A stretch of DNA of 64,000 nucleotides, from NCBI GenBank assembly GCA_905183005.1, contig CAJJDO010000042.1, positions 166,741 to 230,740 on the forward strand. Direction: 5' to 3'. The DNA is from Paramecium pentaurelia (Eukaryota > Ciliophora > Oligohymenophorea > Peniculida > Parameciidae). Shown here one piece after another: positions 35,734 through 47,480 of this stretch (positions are counted from its first letter, which is position 1; each line of letters starts with the position of its first letter). Made by a program: the position numbers and the translations under genes. The notes under the pieces were generated by a model. It worked only from the letters and a program-made list of their open reading frames with translations, searched no databases and was not told where the DNA came from.

Positions 35734-36056
35734 ATATATATATATATATTTGTTAATAAATTAATAATAAATTTTCTCATCACATAATAGTTTTGAAAAT
35801 GATAAATTTTTTCAAAAATATAGATCATTATAAATTGCACTTATATAAAAAATATAACAAGATTGCTTTAGAAATTTTTTCATATCAAATAATTCTACTA
35901 TCATTAAAAAATTGATTATTTTCTAATTCTTTTTAAGAAATAGATGACTAAGTTATTAATTCTAATTTTTTGTTTAACTGTAACAAGTAAAATATTCCCA
36001 ACTTAAAGTCGATTGATAATATATTAATATCATAAAATAGAATATTTATTTTATAA
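35734..36056. promoter_or_regulatory. 323-bp divergent intergenic region
   Basis: Between the starts of the CCCH gene and the coiled-coil gene at 36057; a (TA)n run at about 35733-35749. Nothing else seen. Confidence 0.4.
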
Positions 36057-37486
36057 ATGAATAATAATGAATTTCTGGTTAAGCAGTTTGAAGTATTAAA
36101 AAAAGATGCAACAATAGCAATGTAATAGTTAGCAAGTAACTTTGTTTTCTAATTTGTTAGAGGATTATAATAATGTTTAATTAGTGAATCTAGCAATTGA
36201 ATTAAATTCATTATTAAGAAAATATGAAGTTGAAAACAATAAATTAAGAAATGAAATAGATCAATAATAACAAAAGACTACTTCAGATACACGTATATAA
36301 GAGTTATAATAAAATTTGGATGATGCAAACAATCGATATTATAATCTTTTTGAGCAATATTAGAAATCTTAGAAAGAGAATGAGAAGATTGAAAATTAAA
36401 GAAAAAAGCTAGAAAAATAAACAAACGAATATATTGTTACTTTAAAGTAATAAATTAATGATCGGCAATCAAGATTATTTTAAATTTACAAAGAAGATTT
36501 AAGTCAATATGTAGATAAGGATCCTCTCTTTCCTCAAAATAAATAATACTAGAAAGAATTTGAATATTTTAAAAAGAGTTTTAAAGAGGTTTCAGTTTAA
36601 TGTAGTTTCACAATCAAAGAGATTGAAAAATCTATAAAATAAGCTAAAGAAGAGTAAGTTGGTAATGATGAAATATTTACCTAAAACTTATAATCTTATC
36701 AGAATGTTTTAACTAAAAATATGGAGGCAAAATAAGTTTTAGAAATGTTGATAAAGAAATTTGCCGATTTTAGATAATAGTCAAATATCACCGATGATGA
36801 AACTAATAATATATTGGATTAAAATGGAAGAATTTTATAGATATAAAACGTAATCATGAATAAACTTCATGATATTTTTAAAACAATGTATGAGAATTTG
36901 GTATGTCTTGAGAAAAAAAATAAAAAATTATAACATGATAATAATGAATTAAATGAGAAGATTAAGAAGTAAGCCTAAATCGATAAGTAAGAGATAGGAA
37001 ATTAATAACCAATTATTCAATCAATAAAATAATCATCAAATTTGAACAATATGGGGTAAAGTCAAAAAAATCAAATATTTGGTATATATTAATTATAATT
37101 TAGTAAAATTTAATGAGCTTAGGAATTTATTGAAATTTTCTAATGATGAATTTCATCAAATTTTACTACAGTTTGTTTCTTAAGGATTAACTATTGCCGA
37201 TTTTAAATTGAAATAAGAGGGTTAAAAATAAATAGTGTAAATGGTTAATAATTTGAAATCATCCATTTAAGATAAGAAATCTATAAGTTTTTAAGAATTA
37301 ATAAACGAGTTTTTAAAGTTCTAATAATTCTTCAATTATCTAAAATAATAGATAAATGAAAAAAATAATCTGATTGATGTATTTAATATTTAAGATAAAT
37401 TCTTCAAAAATTATGAGAAGACCATAAACCATTTTGTTGAAATTGAGAAAATCTATAATTTAATTGATTTGGGTATTTAACGATGA
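36057..37486 (+). CDS. coiled-coil protein, 460 residues
   Basis: MNNNEFLVKQFEVLKKDATI... with introns of 25 and 22 bases. It is heptad-rich (LVNLAIELNSLLRKYEVENN, EQYQKSQKENEKIENQRKKL). A folded-looking middle reads ICKEDLSQYVDKDPLFPQN-like sequence, and the C-terminus is helical (NHFVEIEKIYNLIDLGIQR-stop). Gln runs are coded by TAA/TAG. No known domain; a cytoskeletal role would be a guess. Confidence 0.65.
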
Positions 37487-37594
37487 ATAGATGAAGTAAA
37501 ATGGTTAATGAATTAAATACATACATAAATAATAACTAATTATGATATGAAATTCAATAGTATTCAAAATAAATAATAAAAAAATATATATATA

Positions 37595-38989
37595 ATGATA
37601 TCTGAAAATGAGAGTACTAGAGTTTTATTGGCAATTGTGTAGAATCCTTAATCAATTATACTTCCTCATTCTTTATTCTATCGATATTTTTCAAATTATG
37701 GAGAAGTTAACAAGATATTAATATTTGAGAAAGGAAAGTTATGGAAATGTTTTATAGAGATGGCAACTTTATAATAGGCAAAGATTTCATAATAATAATT
37801 AAATGGCTGTTAATTGTATGATTAAACAATAATGAATGTGTAAAATAATCTAAATGATTTATAGTTACTATTCAACATTACAGAATGTCACATTTCTGAA
37901 TAATAATTCAGGTGGTGTAGATTATAAGGCAATTAAATAAAGAAATTCAACCCAGACTTTAAATCTTTATGAATAAGATTATTATCCAAAGACATATAGT
38001 CAACCTTTAATAACTCAATAAGATAAGAGATTAAGTATGGCCAGTTTTGGTGAAAGAACAAGAGCTAGCTTAAATGATAAATAAGATTTTCAAGATTATA
38101 TAAATGAATGGGAATCTTCAAAAATATAAACATCGCTGGAATTTATAGATGATAATGATTCTCCTAGAAATAGAAAATATGCATCATTTAAATCAATTTA
38201 ATTTGATGATAATGAACATGATCCAATAGATGAAGATATAATGCATGCATTCTCATCTGAAAAGAATACTTATCTAAATTCTTATATGTTTTCAATACCA
38301 GAAGTAGAAGATAAGATTAAGAATTAAGATATTGATCCATATACATATGTATCACCATAATTCTTAAGAGAAAATTAACCTTCCAAAGTTGTTTATATGA
38401 GAGGGTTAATGAACTAGAATATTACACCATTAAACATATTTAATTTACTATCAAATTTTGGAAATGTATTAGTAATTATTCATATCAAACATAAAACATC
38501 AGCATTAGTATAATTTGAGAAATTATAACATGCTTAAAATGCACTTGATCATCTTAATAATTAAGTGTTTTTTGGATATAAATTAAAGATCTTTTATTCA
38601 AATTATTAAGAAATTCAATTTCCTTTACCATTCCAATCACCTTAAACTTAAGTCTTTATGCCAATTCCATCTTAATTTAGATTTAGTGATGGAAAATCAA
38701 TATCATTTAATCCACCTAGTCAAATATTACATTTGAGTAATATCAAAGGAAAGATGTGTGAAGATGAATTATATATTAAAGATATTTTTAAAGGAATAGG
38801 AAATGTTTAAGCTATCAAATTTATACATATTGACAAGTAAAATAATATATATAGTATAGATAAAAACATATGGCATTAGTAAGATTATCATCATTAGAAG
38901 AAGCATTGAATGGAGCAGCTTTACTTCATGGAAAAGAATTTATGGGCAGAAAGATCAATGTTTCATTTACAAAAAGTAAATTATGCTGA
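37595..38989 (+). CDS. PTB/hnRNP-L-like RNA-binding protein with several RRMs
   Basis: 448 residues with introns of 25 and 23 bases. RRM 1 (~9-90) reads RVLLAIVQNPQSIILPHSLF, YFSNYGEVNKILIFEKGK, FIEMATLQQAKISQQQLNG and CQLYDQTIMNVYYSTLQNVT, the beta-strand pattern and extended beta5 of PTB-type RRMs. An acidic Ser-rich linker follows. RRM 2 starts at KVVYMRGLMNQNITPLNIFN with LVIIHIKHKTSALVQFEKLQ and ends KLKIFYSNYQEI. RRM 3 starts at QILHLSNIKGKMCEDELYIK and ends HGKEFMGRKINVSFTKSKLC-stop. PTB proteins bind pyrimidine-rich RNA and control splicing or RNA stability; the exact role here is inferred. Confidence 0.82.
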
Positions 38990-39070
38990 AATTTAACAGA
39001 GTCAGCTTTTGCTCAAGTATTATGACTTTCTAAAACAATATAATTATTAATTATCCTTTTTTTATATATT

Positions 39071-40130
39071 TCATGCTTTTACACCAGATGATGTGAAAAT
39101 ATCTTCAGTTTTCTTTTCTACTTCAGGTTCAAATTAACATAATTATAAACTTCTTTAGAATTGACTTATTCTTTTAATAATTCTAGAATGTAAATAGGTC
39201 TTAGAAGCATGAATATGATAATGTAAATATTATCTAATTATAATTATAAATATTATAATTACCTAAATCCTTATAAAAATGTAGATAATTATTCTATATT
39301 CTTACTAAAATGTTATGCCTTAAATAATGTCATTGTTATTAATTATGAATTTGGATCCACTTTGATATTTTAAACTTCTGGAAATGCTGATTTTAATATA
39401 GATGATTAATAATTAGATCTTGAAATAGGTGGTGCCATCTTAACATTTTTCTTAGCATCAATTATCTCTGTAATTATTAAATTAGCTAATGTTTTATCTA
39501 CATTATCAGAAAATGATATTTCATAGAATATATTCAAAGCATCTTAATCAGGAATAGCATAAACAACTTCATTCTCTCTACTTTAATATTTAAATTTAGA
39601 AGCTGTTTGTCCTTTATTGATTTGATCAAATGCCTATTCAAATGCAGATGCATAAAAATTTCTTCTTATTTATGAAAAATCTTTAGTGACTTTCTCAAAC
39701 AATTTCTAATTTTCTGCTCTTATCTATAATTTAATTTCTTAAATTTCAGCTTTTTCTGCTTCAGTTGCATTTTTTTGAATCTTAGGTTCTTCTTTAGCTG
39801 ATTAAACATTAAATGAAAATGTCAAATGAAATCCAACATCTGGATCTTCTTTAGTGTAATCTATAATTTATAAATAATTAATTACCCTTATAATATTTAT
39901 CAATCATGTAATTACCTGCTATACTGAATATCTCATTAAAATTAAAACAAGTAAATGATAAAAATAATCTACCATTTTCCTTATATTACAATTTTGTGCA
40001 TGAATAATTGTAATCCTTTGCAACCACAATTCTTGGATCCTTTTTCCTAAACTCATTATATATATAATTACATGATTAAATCCATAATCTATGTTTAAAG
40101 TAGCTTATTCTATGGATCTATGAGCATCAT
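39071..40130 (-). CDS. ARPC2: Arp2/3 complex subunit 2 (p34-Arc)
   Basis: 326 residues with introns of 25, 25 and 29 bases; human ARPC2 has 300. The start MMLIDPQNKLLQTQIMDLIM aligns with the conserved N-terminus. Then come GRLFLSFTCFNFNEIFS, EDPDVGFHLTFSFNVQSAKE, FSQIRRNFYASAFEQAFDQI, AIPDQDALNIFYEISFSDNV, DAKKNVKMAPPISRSNYQ and the diagnostic helix FRQYLHYHIHASKTYLHSRI. The protein is one of the two central subunits that anchor the Arp2/3 complex to the mother actin filament. Its stop is 81 bases from the PTB-like gene, convergent. Confidence 0.93.
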
Positions 40131-40211
40131 TTGTTTTTTATTATTTAATTAATTATATTATATTATTGATGTATAATATTTATTTTAATATTAATTAGTT
40201 ATTTTAATATA

Positions 40212-41812
40212 TCAATTAGTTTATACGCTCATTTCAATTTCTTTCTTAAATTTCTTAACATTTTCTTTATATTCTTAAATTATTCCTTTAATTTCTACTA
40301 TGCTTTCAACAGATTTTATGATATATTAATTAACTATTGAATTATTAGGAATTCTTTTATAAATCTTCTTAAACAAATCAATACTTCTTTACCATTTTTA
40401 TTCTTAACTATCATCATCATTTTTAATGTCTTGATTATCAATACTATTGATAAAACTTTATATATCTTGTAATAAATCTTGATCTGGGGAAATATTTGAG
40501 ACTTCATTCACATTAGGAAACAATATTAAAATTAAATTTGAAAATCTATTTATTTCCTTTTTTACTTAATCATTGAATTCTTTGAATATATTATTATATT
40601 TATCTAATTAATTTAAAAATAATACTTGATATATTAAGGCATTATTTTACAATCATTTAATTTGAAAGTAATTATTATTCTTTTTTATTATACTCCTTCA
40701 ACTAATTGATTTAATCTTATAATTATTCTTTTATTTCAATATTTTCCTTCTTGAGTTTTCCCAATAAATCTTCAAGTTCTTTATTTTTTTCTTGTTATTG
40801 AAAATAGTCTTATGAAATTTGATCAAGTATCTTTAATGTCATATTTTAAACATTTTAAATGTAAACAAAACATTCTCTGTTCTAACTTAATTTTTTTAAT
40901 AAATCTTAAATTGCTAAATTGTTTAAATTTTGCGGATTCAAATTTATCTTATCTACAAATTTTTTTATTCCTTCAACATATTTATTTATGGAAGTTTATG
41001 ATTCTTTAATTAAATTGATAATTTATTTAAAGTCATTTACATCTAATGATTAATTCTTCATATTTTGTTACACTTTGTTTTCTGATTGAATGTGTGAAAA
41101 TCTTGCTAATGTTTCTTACATAAGTTCTATTAATTACTATCTCTAATTATTAATATTTATTATTTGCTCCCTAAATTATTAACAATCTATTTCAATGTTT
41201 ATAGAATTTTAATTCACAGATTTTAATTGATTCTCAAAAAGGATTAAACTCGTTTTTTTATTCTATTGTGTATACTTTTATTGAAGTTAATTTAAATTAT
41301 TAATTTATGTATAATTTTGTTCGAATAATTGATTATTTATATTACTTAATCTATTATAATTTGTCATCAATTATTAGATTGAATCTTCCAAAAAATAAAT
41401 TTTTTTTTACAAATTATCAATTTAATTCTATTAACCATTTAAATCATTATTTGGCTTATCTTCAGATTATTTTATTATATCTACCCTAACTCTATTCATT
41501 ATAGATTATATCATTTCGAGATCATTTAAACAAACCTTGTCAAATTCCCCTCCTTGACATTTCCTCCCTGATAAACTTAACAGATTAGTAATAGCACTTC
41601 TTAATGTTGTTATTGAATCTTGCAGATTTTTATTTTATTTTTGAATATCTTAAAAGTAATTGTATAAATCATAAAGCTCTTATGCGACGTCAGTGGATCT
41701 CATTTTAACTAATTTATCTTGATAATAAAATACCTAATAAAGCTGTGGCAGAACCTTTATCTTTCAATAAAACAGTCTCAATTGAGGCATTCATCTTCCA
41801 AGATTAATTCAT
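40212..41812 (-). CDS. long coiled-coil protein, 517 residues
   Basis: Introns of 25 and 22 bases. The start is ATG at 41810-41812 (MNQSWKMNASIETVLLKDKG; 41794 is an alternative). Gln/Asn/Lys/Leu heptad-like sequence runs almost throughout (ELYDLYNYFQDIQKQNKNLQ, NKELEDLLGKLKKENIEIKE). A compact hydrophobic stretch RFSNLILILFPNVNEVSNI lies near the C-terminus, which ends KKFKKEIEMSVQTN-stop. Same strand as ARPC2, 81 bases upstream. No family recognised; architecture resembles the coiled-coil gene at 36057. Confidence 0.65.
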
Positions 41813-42796
41813 AAAAAATAAATAATAATCTCAATTTGCAGATTTAAATATTTATATTGCTTTAATTTAAAAATATATTCGTTGATATTTTGAATTTTAA
41901 ATTCTTATTTTATTATTTTTTAAATTGAATTGAGTGATATACAATAAGTTAAATAGTTGTAGTATATATGGATTTAGTGTAAACACTAAATTGGATTTAA
42001 TCAAAATGTTATTAGATCACTATGAATTTTATATTTATTATTTCTACATTTCATTAATTAATTAATAAATTTTCATTATATAAATTTCTATTTTATTTTA
42101 AGAAAAAATAAATAAGGATACATTTATCATGAATATTGAATTTATATAATAAATAAATAAATGCGATCAAAATATGTTAATTCTTATATTCATTTTTTTT
42201 AGTATTAGAATTAATTTAATCCTTTGTTATACTTTCATAATTATTTTATGTTCATGAAATCATTAATAAATTTATATGTTTCTTTTACACAATCATATTA
42301 ATTTTTTATTCTATTATTATATTTATTTTTTAGTGTTATGAATATTTTTTGATTATATTAATTTTATTTATATTAGTTTATTTAAATACCTCCTATCTAT
42401 TTTATTACATTTTTACATTAACTTTAGATCCTATTTTAATGTTTATGTTCGAAACAAATATTTCATTTTATTAATCTAATATCACAATACATTTATTTGT
42501 CATCAGTCAATATTGAATTAAGTATTTAGAATCTATGGATCCTATTTAATAAATTCAAGTATATATATATATGAAAAATAATATTTATTGTAATTAAATG
42601 TATATAATAAGAAAGACATTATAAAATTTATGATAATGTTTTGTATCATGAAAAAGTTGTTTAAAATAAATTAAAATGAATTCATTGGTTTATATTTATT
42701 CATTATTAATTTCAACCAATACTTTTATATATAAATTATAGTTTATAACTCACAAATTTTTAATTAATTATTCCACACATTAAAATAAATTAAAAA
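41813..42796. promoter_or_regulatory. 1-kb A/T-rich divergent intergenic region
   Basis: Upstream of both the coiled-coil gene and the nucleolin-like gene. About 85% A+T with poly-T and TA runs (42559-42570). Both strands have only fragmentary frames. No RNA gene seen. Confidence 0.4.
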
Positions 42797-44643
42797 ATGT
42801 CTAAAATCACAAAACCCATTTAAGCACCCAACAAATTTGTTAAAACTAACCAAGGTGCACCAATAAAAAAACAAGACTCTGATTCTGATGAATTGAGTGA
42901 TGTTCCTCCTCCCCCAAAAAAATAATAACAAAAGGCAGTTGTTGGAACAACTAAAGTAGTTGCTAAAGCACCACAAGTAGATTCAGATGAGTAAGATGAA
43001 CCAGTTAAGTTGGTATAAACAGTCAAAAAAGGCAGTTTTGATGCTACAAAGTCAAACACCACAAATTAAAATGTCCCTAAGTAGACATAAAAGAAGCCTG
43101 TATAAGAAGATGATGATTCTGATGATGTTCCACCTCCTCCAAAGAAGGGAGCAGTCGTTTAAAAAAAGCCTGTTAAATAATAGGATTCTGATGAGGAATC
43201 AGATGATGTCCCTACTCCCCCTAAAAAAGTGACAGCCCCAGTTAAACAAGCTACTAAACCAGCTGTTTAAACAAAAGTCCCAGTTAAATAATAAGTTTAA
43301 CAAGATGATTCTGATGAAGAATCTGATGATGTCCCTCCCCCAAAAAAACCTGTTGTTGCTGCTAAGCCAGCTGTTTCAAAGCCAGCTGTCTAAACAAAAG
43401 TCCCAGTTAAACAATAAGTTTAATAAGATGATTCTGATGAAGAATCAGATGATGTCCCCCCTCCTCCCAAAAAGACAGTAGTTGCCACAAAACCAGTAGC
43501 TAAACCAGTGGTCTAAACAAAGGCCCCAGTTAAACCATAAGTCTAAGAAGAGGATTCAGATGAGGATTCAGATGATGTTCCTCCTCCACCAAAGAAAGGA
43601 GTAGTGCCTGCTAAACCAACTGTTGTTGCTACAAAACCAGCTGCTAAGGCCCCAGTTAAACCATAAGTCTAAGAAGAGGATTCAGATGAAGATTCAGATG
43701 ATGTTCCCCCTCCCCCCAAAAAAACAGTTTAATAAACTAAGGCTCCATAAAAGACTCAATAAATTGAATAAGAGGATGAAGATGAAGATGATGATGCTCC
43801 TTAACCACCAAAATAATAATAATAACCTTAAAAGCCAGCTCAATAAGCTTAATAAGGATAATAAGATCATGAAGTCTTTGTAAGGGGACTTTCATTTGAT
43901 GCCACTGAAGATGATATCAAAGAATTCTTCAATGAATGTGGAAATATAAACAGTGTTAATTTGTTGAAAGGACCAAATGGAAACTCAAAAGGAATTTGTT
44001 TTGTTAGATTTTCTTCTGAAGATGCTTAGAATGCAGCTGTTGAATATAGTGGCTCAGAACATATGGGAAGAACTATAACTGTTGAGAAGACTAAACCAAG
44101 AGATTAAAGACCCTAATAAGGAGGTTAATAAGTAGGATCAGGTGAAAGTACAACCTGCTTCATTGGAAACTTAAGTTTCTATGCTACTGAAGACTCATTG
44201 TATCCAGTTTTTGAAGACTGCGGTAAAATTAAGGAAGTAAGAATTGCTAAAGACGCAGAAGGAAAGGTATAATAATTGTATTAATATTTTAGTCAAGAGG
44301 ATTTGGATATGTTGAATTCTTTGATAATGCTTCAGCTCAAAAGGGACTCTCAAAGACCGGAACTGATGTTGAAGGTAGAGCTATTAGAGTTGATCTTGCA
44401 AATTCATAATAAAGAAGTGGTGGTGGTAACAGAGGTGATAGAGGTGGCTTCGGAGGAAGAGGAGGCTACGGCGGAAGAGGCGACAGAGGAAGCTTTGGAG
44501 GCGGTTTCGGAGGAAGAGGCCGTGGAGGTGATAGAGGATTCTCAAGAGGAGGCAGAGGAAGAGGAGGAAATTTAGATGCTAATGATATTGCTGCTAAAAA
44601 GGGAACTATTGCTGGATTTGCTGGAAAGAAAATGGCTCTATGA
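42797..44643 (+). CDS. nucleolin-like nucleolar protein
   Basis: 606 residues with one 26-base intron inside RRM 2. The first ~355 residues are a repeated acidic/basic array: units of DSDEESDDVP(P)PPKK followed by Lys/Pro/Ala/Val/Gln-rich linkers such as VVAAKPAVSKPAVQTKVPVK, about eight units in all. Two RRMs follow (EVFVRGLSFDATEDDIKEFF ... KGICFVRF; TCFIGNLSFYATEDSLYPVF ... RGFGYVEF), then a Gly/Arg-rich GAR tail (GGFGGRGGYGGRGDRGSFGG) and a short end NDIAAKKGTIAGFAGKKMAL-stop. Acidic repeats + two RRMs + GAR is the nucleolin/Nsr1/gar2 plan, for pre-rRNA processing and ribosome assembly. C/G use is higher than in neighbours, consistent with strong expression. Confidence 0.93.
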
Positions 44644-44837
44644 TATTATAATATAATAAATCATAAATGTTTAGAAATTTCTAATTTTAATTTCTTTATA
44701 GTATTCATGAATAAATTATGAATTTTCATATAGAAATATATTTAATAATAAAATAGATTTAGGATTGATTTTATTCAATTGATTTAGAGGAATAATGGTA
44801 TGTAAATTAAATAAATTGCATTAATTATAAGTATAAT
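44644..44837. other. 194-bp spacer between convergent genes
   Basis: Between the nucleolin-like stop and the coiled-coil stop at 44838; A/T-rich, nothing seen. Confidence 0.5.
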
Positions 44838-45511
44838 TCACAATTTTTATAACTTATCTATTGACTTATGTAAGTATTAATTGATATGTTTTAAGCGAGA
44901 AATTTCTAACTTTTAAGAATCAATAGTTTCTTTTTATTCTTTAAACTTAACTTCATAATCTTTGATTTTTTATTACAATAATTTTCTTTCTTCTAAATAG
45001 TTTAAATGATCATCTAATATTAACAATTGCTTTCTAATTACACTTTATTTATTGTTCTCTTCATCATTTTATATGTATTCTTATTATTATTTATCTTATT
45101 TATTCAACCTATTGATAATGTTTATGTTTACATATTCTTAAGTCTCTTGATTTCTTGATCTTTCTCTTACTTTTCTTCTTCTAAAGTTATCAATGCTGAC
45201 TCATAAATCTATATTTTATTCTCTAAAATCTACTCTCTTTCACTAATTTATTTCTTTTCATCCACTTCATCTAAATGATCCAATTCTTGGTCTTCTTTTT
45301 CTTATTATTATGTTTGTTATTAAAATTCAGCAGAAAAACTAAAACGATTATCTTCTTTTGGTTTCTATAGTTATCTTAAACTTTAGTTAATAAGATTATT
45401 TAGACTCCTACTGGATTTAGATAACTCATCATGCATATCTAATAGTCTATTGTAAATGTCTCCTTGACTGAATGAAGATGATCTATGAGAAAATTTCATA
45501 ATTGCATTCAT
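44838..45511 (-). CDS. coiled-coil protein, 216 residues
   Basis: One 23-base intron. MNAIMKFSHRSSSFSQGDIY... has a Ser/Arg N-terminus and continuous heptad-like sequence: DEKKQISEREQILENKIQIY, LEEEKQEKDQEIKRLKNMLN, LNYLEERKLLQQKIKDYEVK, ending SIDKLQKL-stop. No known domain. It lies 26 bases downstream of the next gene on the same strand. Confidence 0.65.
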
Positions 45512-45537
45512 TAAATAGAGAATTATAATAATATGAA

Positions 45538-46097
45538 TCAGAGTTGTTTTTAACTTTTCTTTTCAAAATTCTCCAACCATTATTTATATTTTTATTACAT
45601 TAATACAAATTAGAAATGTGCTTCCTCTATAGTTTCTTCTTCTGGTTCTTATGTTTTTTTCGAGATGTAGGATGTTTAAGAAGTTGGATTTATATTTATC
45701 AATTTTCTTTTAGCTTATTAAGTATTTTTTAAAACTGATATTTCATCATCAGTTCCTAGTTAATGATAGAATGACTCCAATACTGTGATTCTAGTTTTAC
45801 GAGCATAAGTTTCTTAAATGTTTGTTTATTTTCTTATTTCTTCATGTTTTCCTGGTGTGAAAAATCTAGTATTTTTTAATTTAAAAGAGGGACTCTATCT
45901 TATTTGATTTACATCTTGTTATTTATTCTGACATTTTAAGTAATTAAAGTTACCAACAATTTATCTTCAGCAGAGTTTTACATAATCATTTTTGGAGTTT
46001 AAAAATTACTATTATTATCTAATCTTCCACACCTTATAACACTTCCACCTTTTCTATTGCTTTAAAAATATGGATTTACTCTTGTACCTACTATCAT
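45538..46097 (-). CDS. hypothetical protein, 177 residues
   Basis: One 26-base intron after DKLL. MIVGTRVNPYFQSNRKGGSV..., then RFFTPGKHEEIRKQTNIQET and YARKTRITVLESFYHQLGTD with a helical C-terminus QKYKQWLENFEKKSQKQL-stop. Mostly polar. The helix-turn segment TRITVLESFYHQLGTDDEIS resembles a small DNA- or protein-binding helix bundle, but no family is recognised. Divergent from the kinase gene 172 bases away. Confidence 0.6.
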
Positions 46098-46269
46098 TTT
46101 TTTTTATTAATAAAATAAATATACATTGTATTTAACTACATTATTATCAATAATATTATATAGATGATATTTTGTTGTAGTTTTAATATTTTGAATTTAT
46201 CTAAATTTATTTTATTGTCATCTAAATATGGAATTGATTATTTTAATAATATTAATCATTTTTTCTTTT

Positions 46270-47435
46270 ATGGGCCAATGTTTTGATAGTTGTAGAGAAA
46301 GCAAATCAGATAGAGTTTCATTGGAATCCTAAAATAAAGTAAGCATCTAAGAAAAAGTGTATGATAATTATAGAAATAATTTTACTACTCAATTGAGTGA
46401 ATTTAATGACAAAGAATAAACATAGAAAATTGATATTACTCATTTTAAATTAATAAAGACATTAGGAAAAGGAGCTTGTGGAAAAGTATTATTAGTGAAA
46501 AAAAAGAACAATAATACACAATATGCAATGAAAATAGTATCAAAATAGAGAGCCAAAGAGGAATATATTTAAGCAGAAAGATTTATATTATAGCATATTA
46601 CACACCCCTTTATTACAAAACTCCATTATGCTTTTTAGAGTAATACTAAACTATATTTAATAATGGATTTCTGTTAAGGAGGAGAACTCTTTTTTCATTT
46701 GAGAAGAGCTTACAAATTTACAGAAGAATAATCAAAATTTTATATTTGTGAAATTATAGTTGCATTAGAACATCTACATAAAAATAAAATATTGTATAGA
46801 GATTTAAAACCAGAAAATATATTAATATGTTCAGATGGTCATATTAAACTTATAGATTTTGGATTATCAAAAATATTAACAGATATCAAAACTAGATCTC
46901 ATTCAGTTGTTGGTACACCTGAATATTTAGCTCCTGAAATATACTAAGATGATGGATAAGGACATGATGAATAATGTGATTGGTGGTCTTTAGGGGCCCT
47001 ATTATATGAAATGTTGACTGGAGCTGCTCCATTCTATAGTGTAGATAGAACTCTAATGTTTAGAAATAGATTGGAAAAACCCTTAGATATCAAACCTTGG
47101 TTTAGTGAGGAATGTAAATCTCTATTATAAGGTTTATTGAATAATGATGTAAATACAGGATTATATTATTTTTAGGCTAGTTAAAGGTTAGATGTTAATT
47201 AAATAAAATCACATATTTTCTTTAGGGGTATAGATTGGGAAGGAGTTATTTATAAATAATTGGAACCTCCATTAAAATTGGAATTGAAAGGACCTTCAGA
47301 TTTATAATATTTTAATAGGGTAGTAAAATAAACTGATTTTAGATGTTTATAGATGAACCAGCTATAGACAGCCCTGAATCATTAAAAAATGGAAAGACAT
47401 ATGAGAATTTCAGTTTCGAAGAAGATGAGTCTTGA
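46270..47435 (+). CDS. AGC-family Ser/Thr protein kinase, probably myristoylated
   Basis: 371 residues after introns of 27 bases (47149-47175, within the conserved LL..D-x-x-x-RL motif) and 23 bases. The N-terminus MGQCFDSCRES fits N-myristoylation at Gly2 with palmitoylatable Cys4. Kinase motifs: GKGACGKV (66-73), AMK (Lys88), YRDLKPEN, LIDFGLSK, SHSVVGTPEYLAPE, DWWSLGALLYEM and LLNNDASQRLDV. After the kinase fold comes the AGC tail, with a turn-motif-like DSPES and the hydrophobic motif YENFSFEEDES-stop. It resembles S6K/PKA/PKG-type kinases. Both a PDK1-type activation-loop Ser/Thr and a hydrophobic-motif Ser are present. Membrane anchoring is inferred from the N-terminus. Confidence 0.93.
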
Positions 47436-47480
47436 TTTATCTATTTAATTTGATATAATTAATTACAAATATAGTTAAAA

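Noticed and set aside
44303..44575. Glu-rich plus-strand frame
   Set aside because: Out-of-frame reading of the Gly/Arg-rich tail of the nucleolin-like gene.
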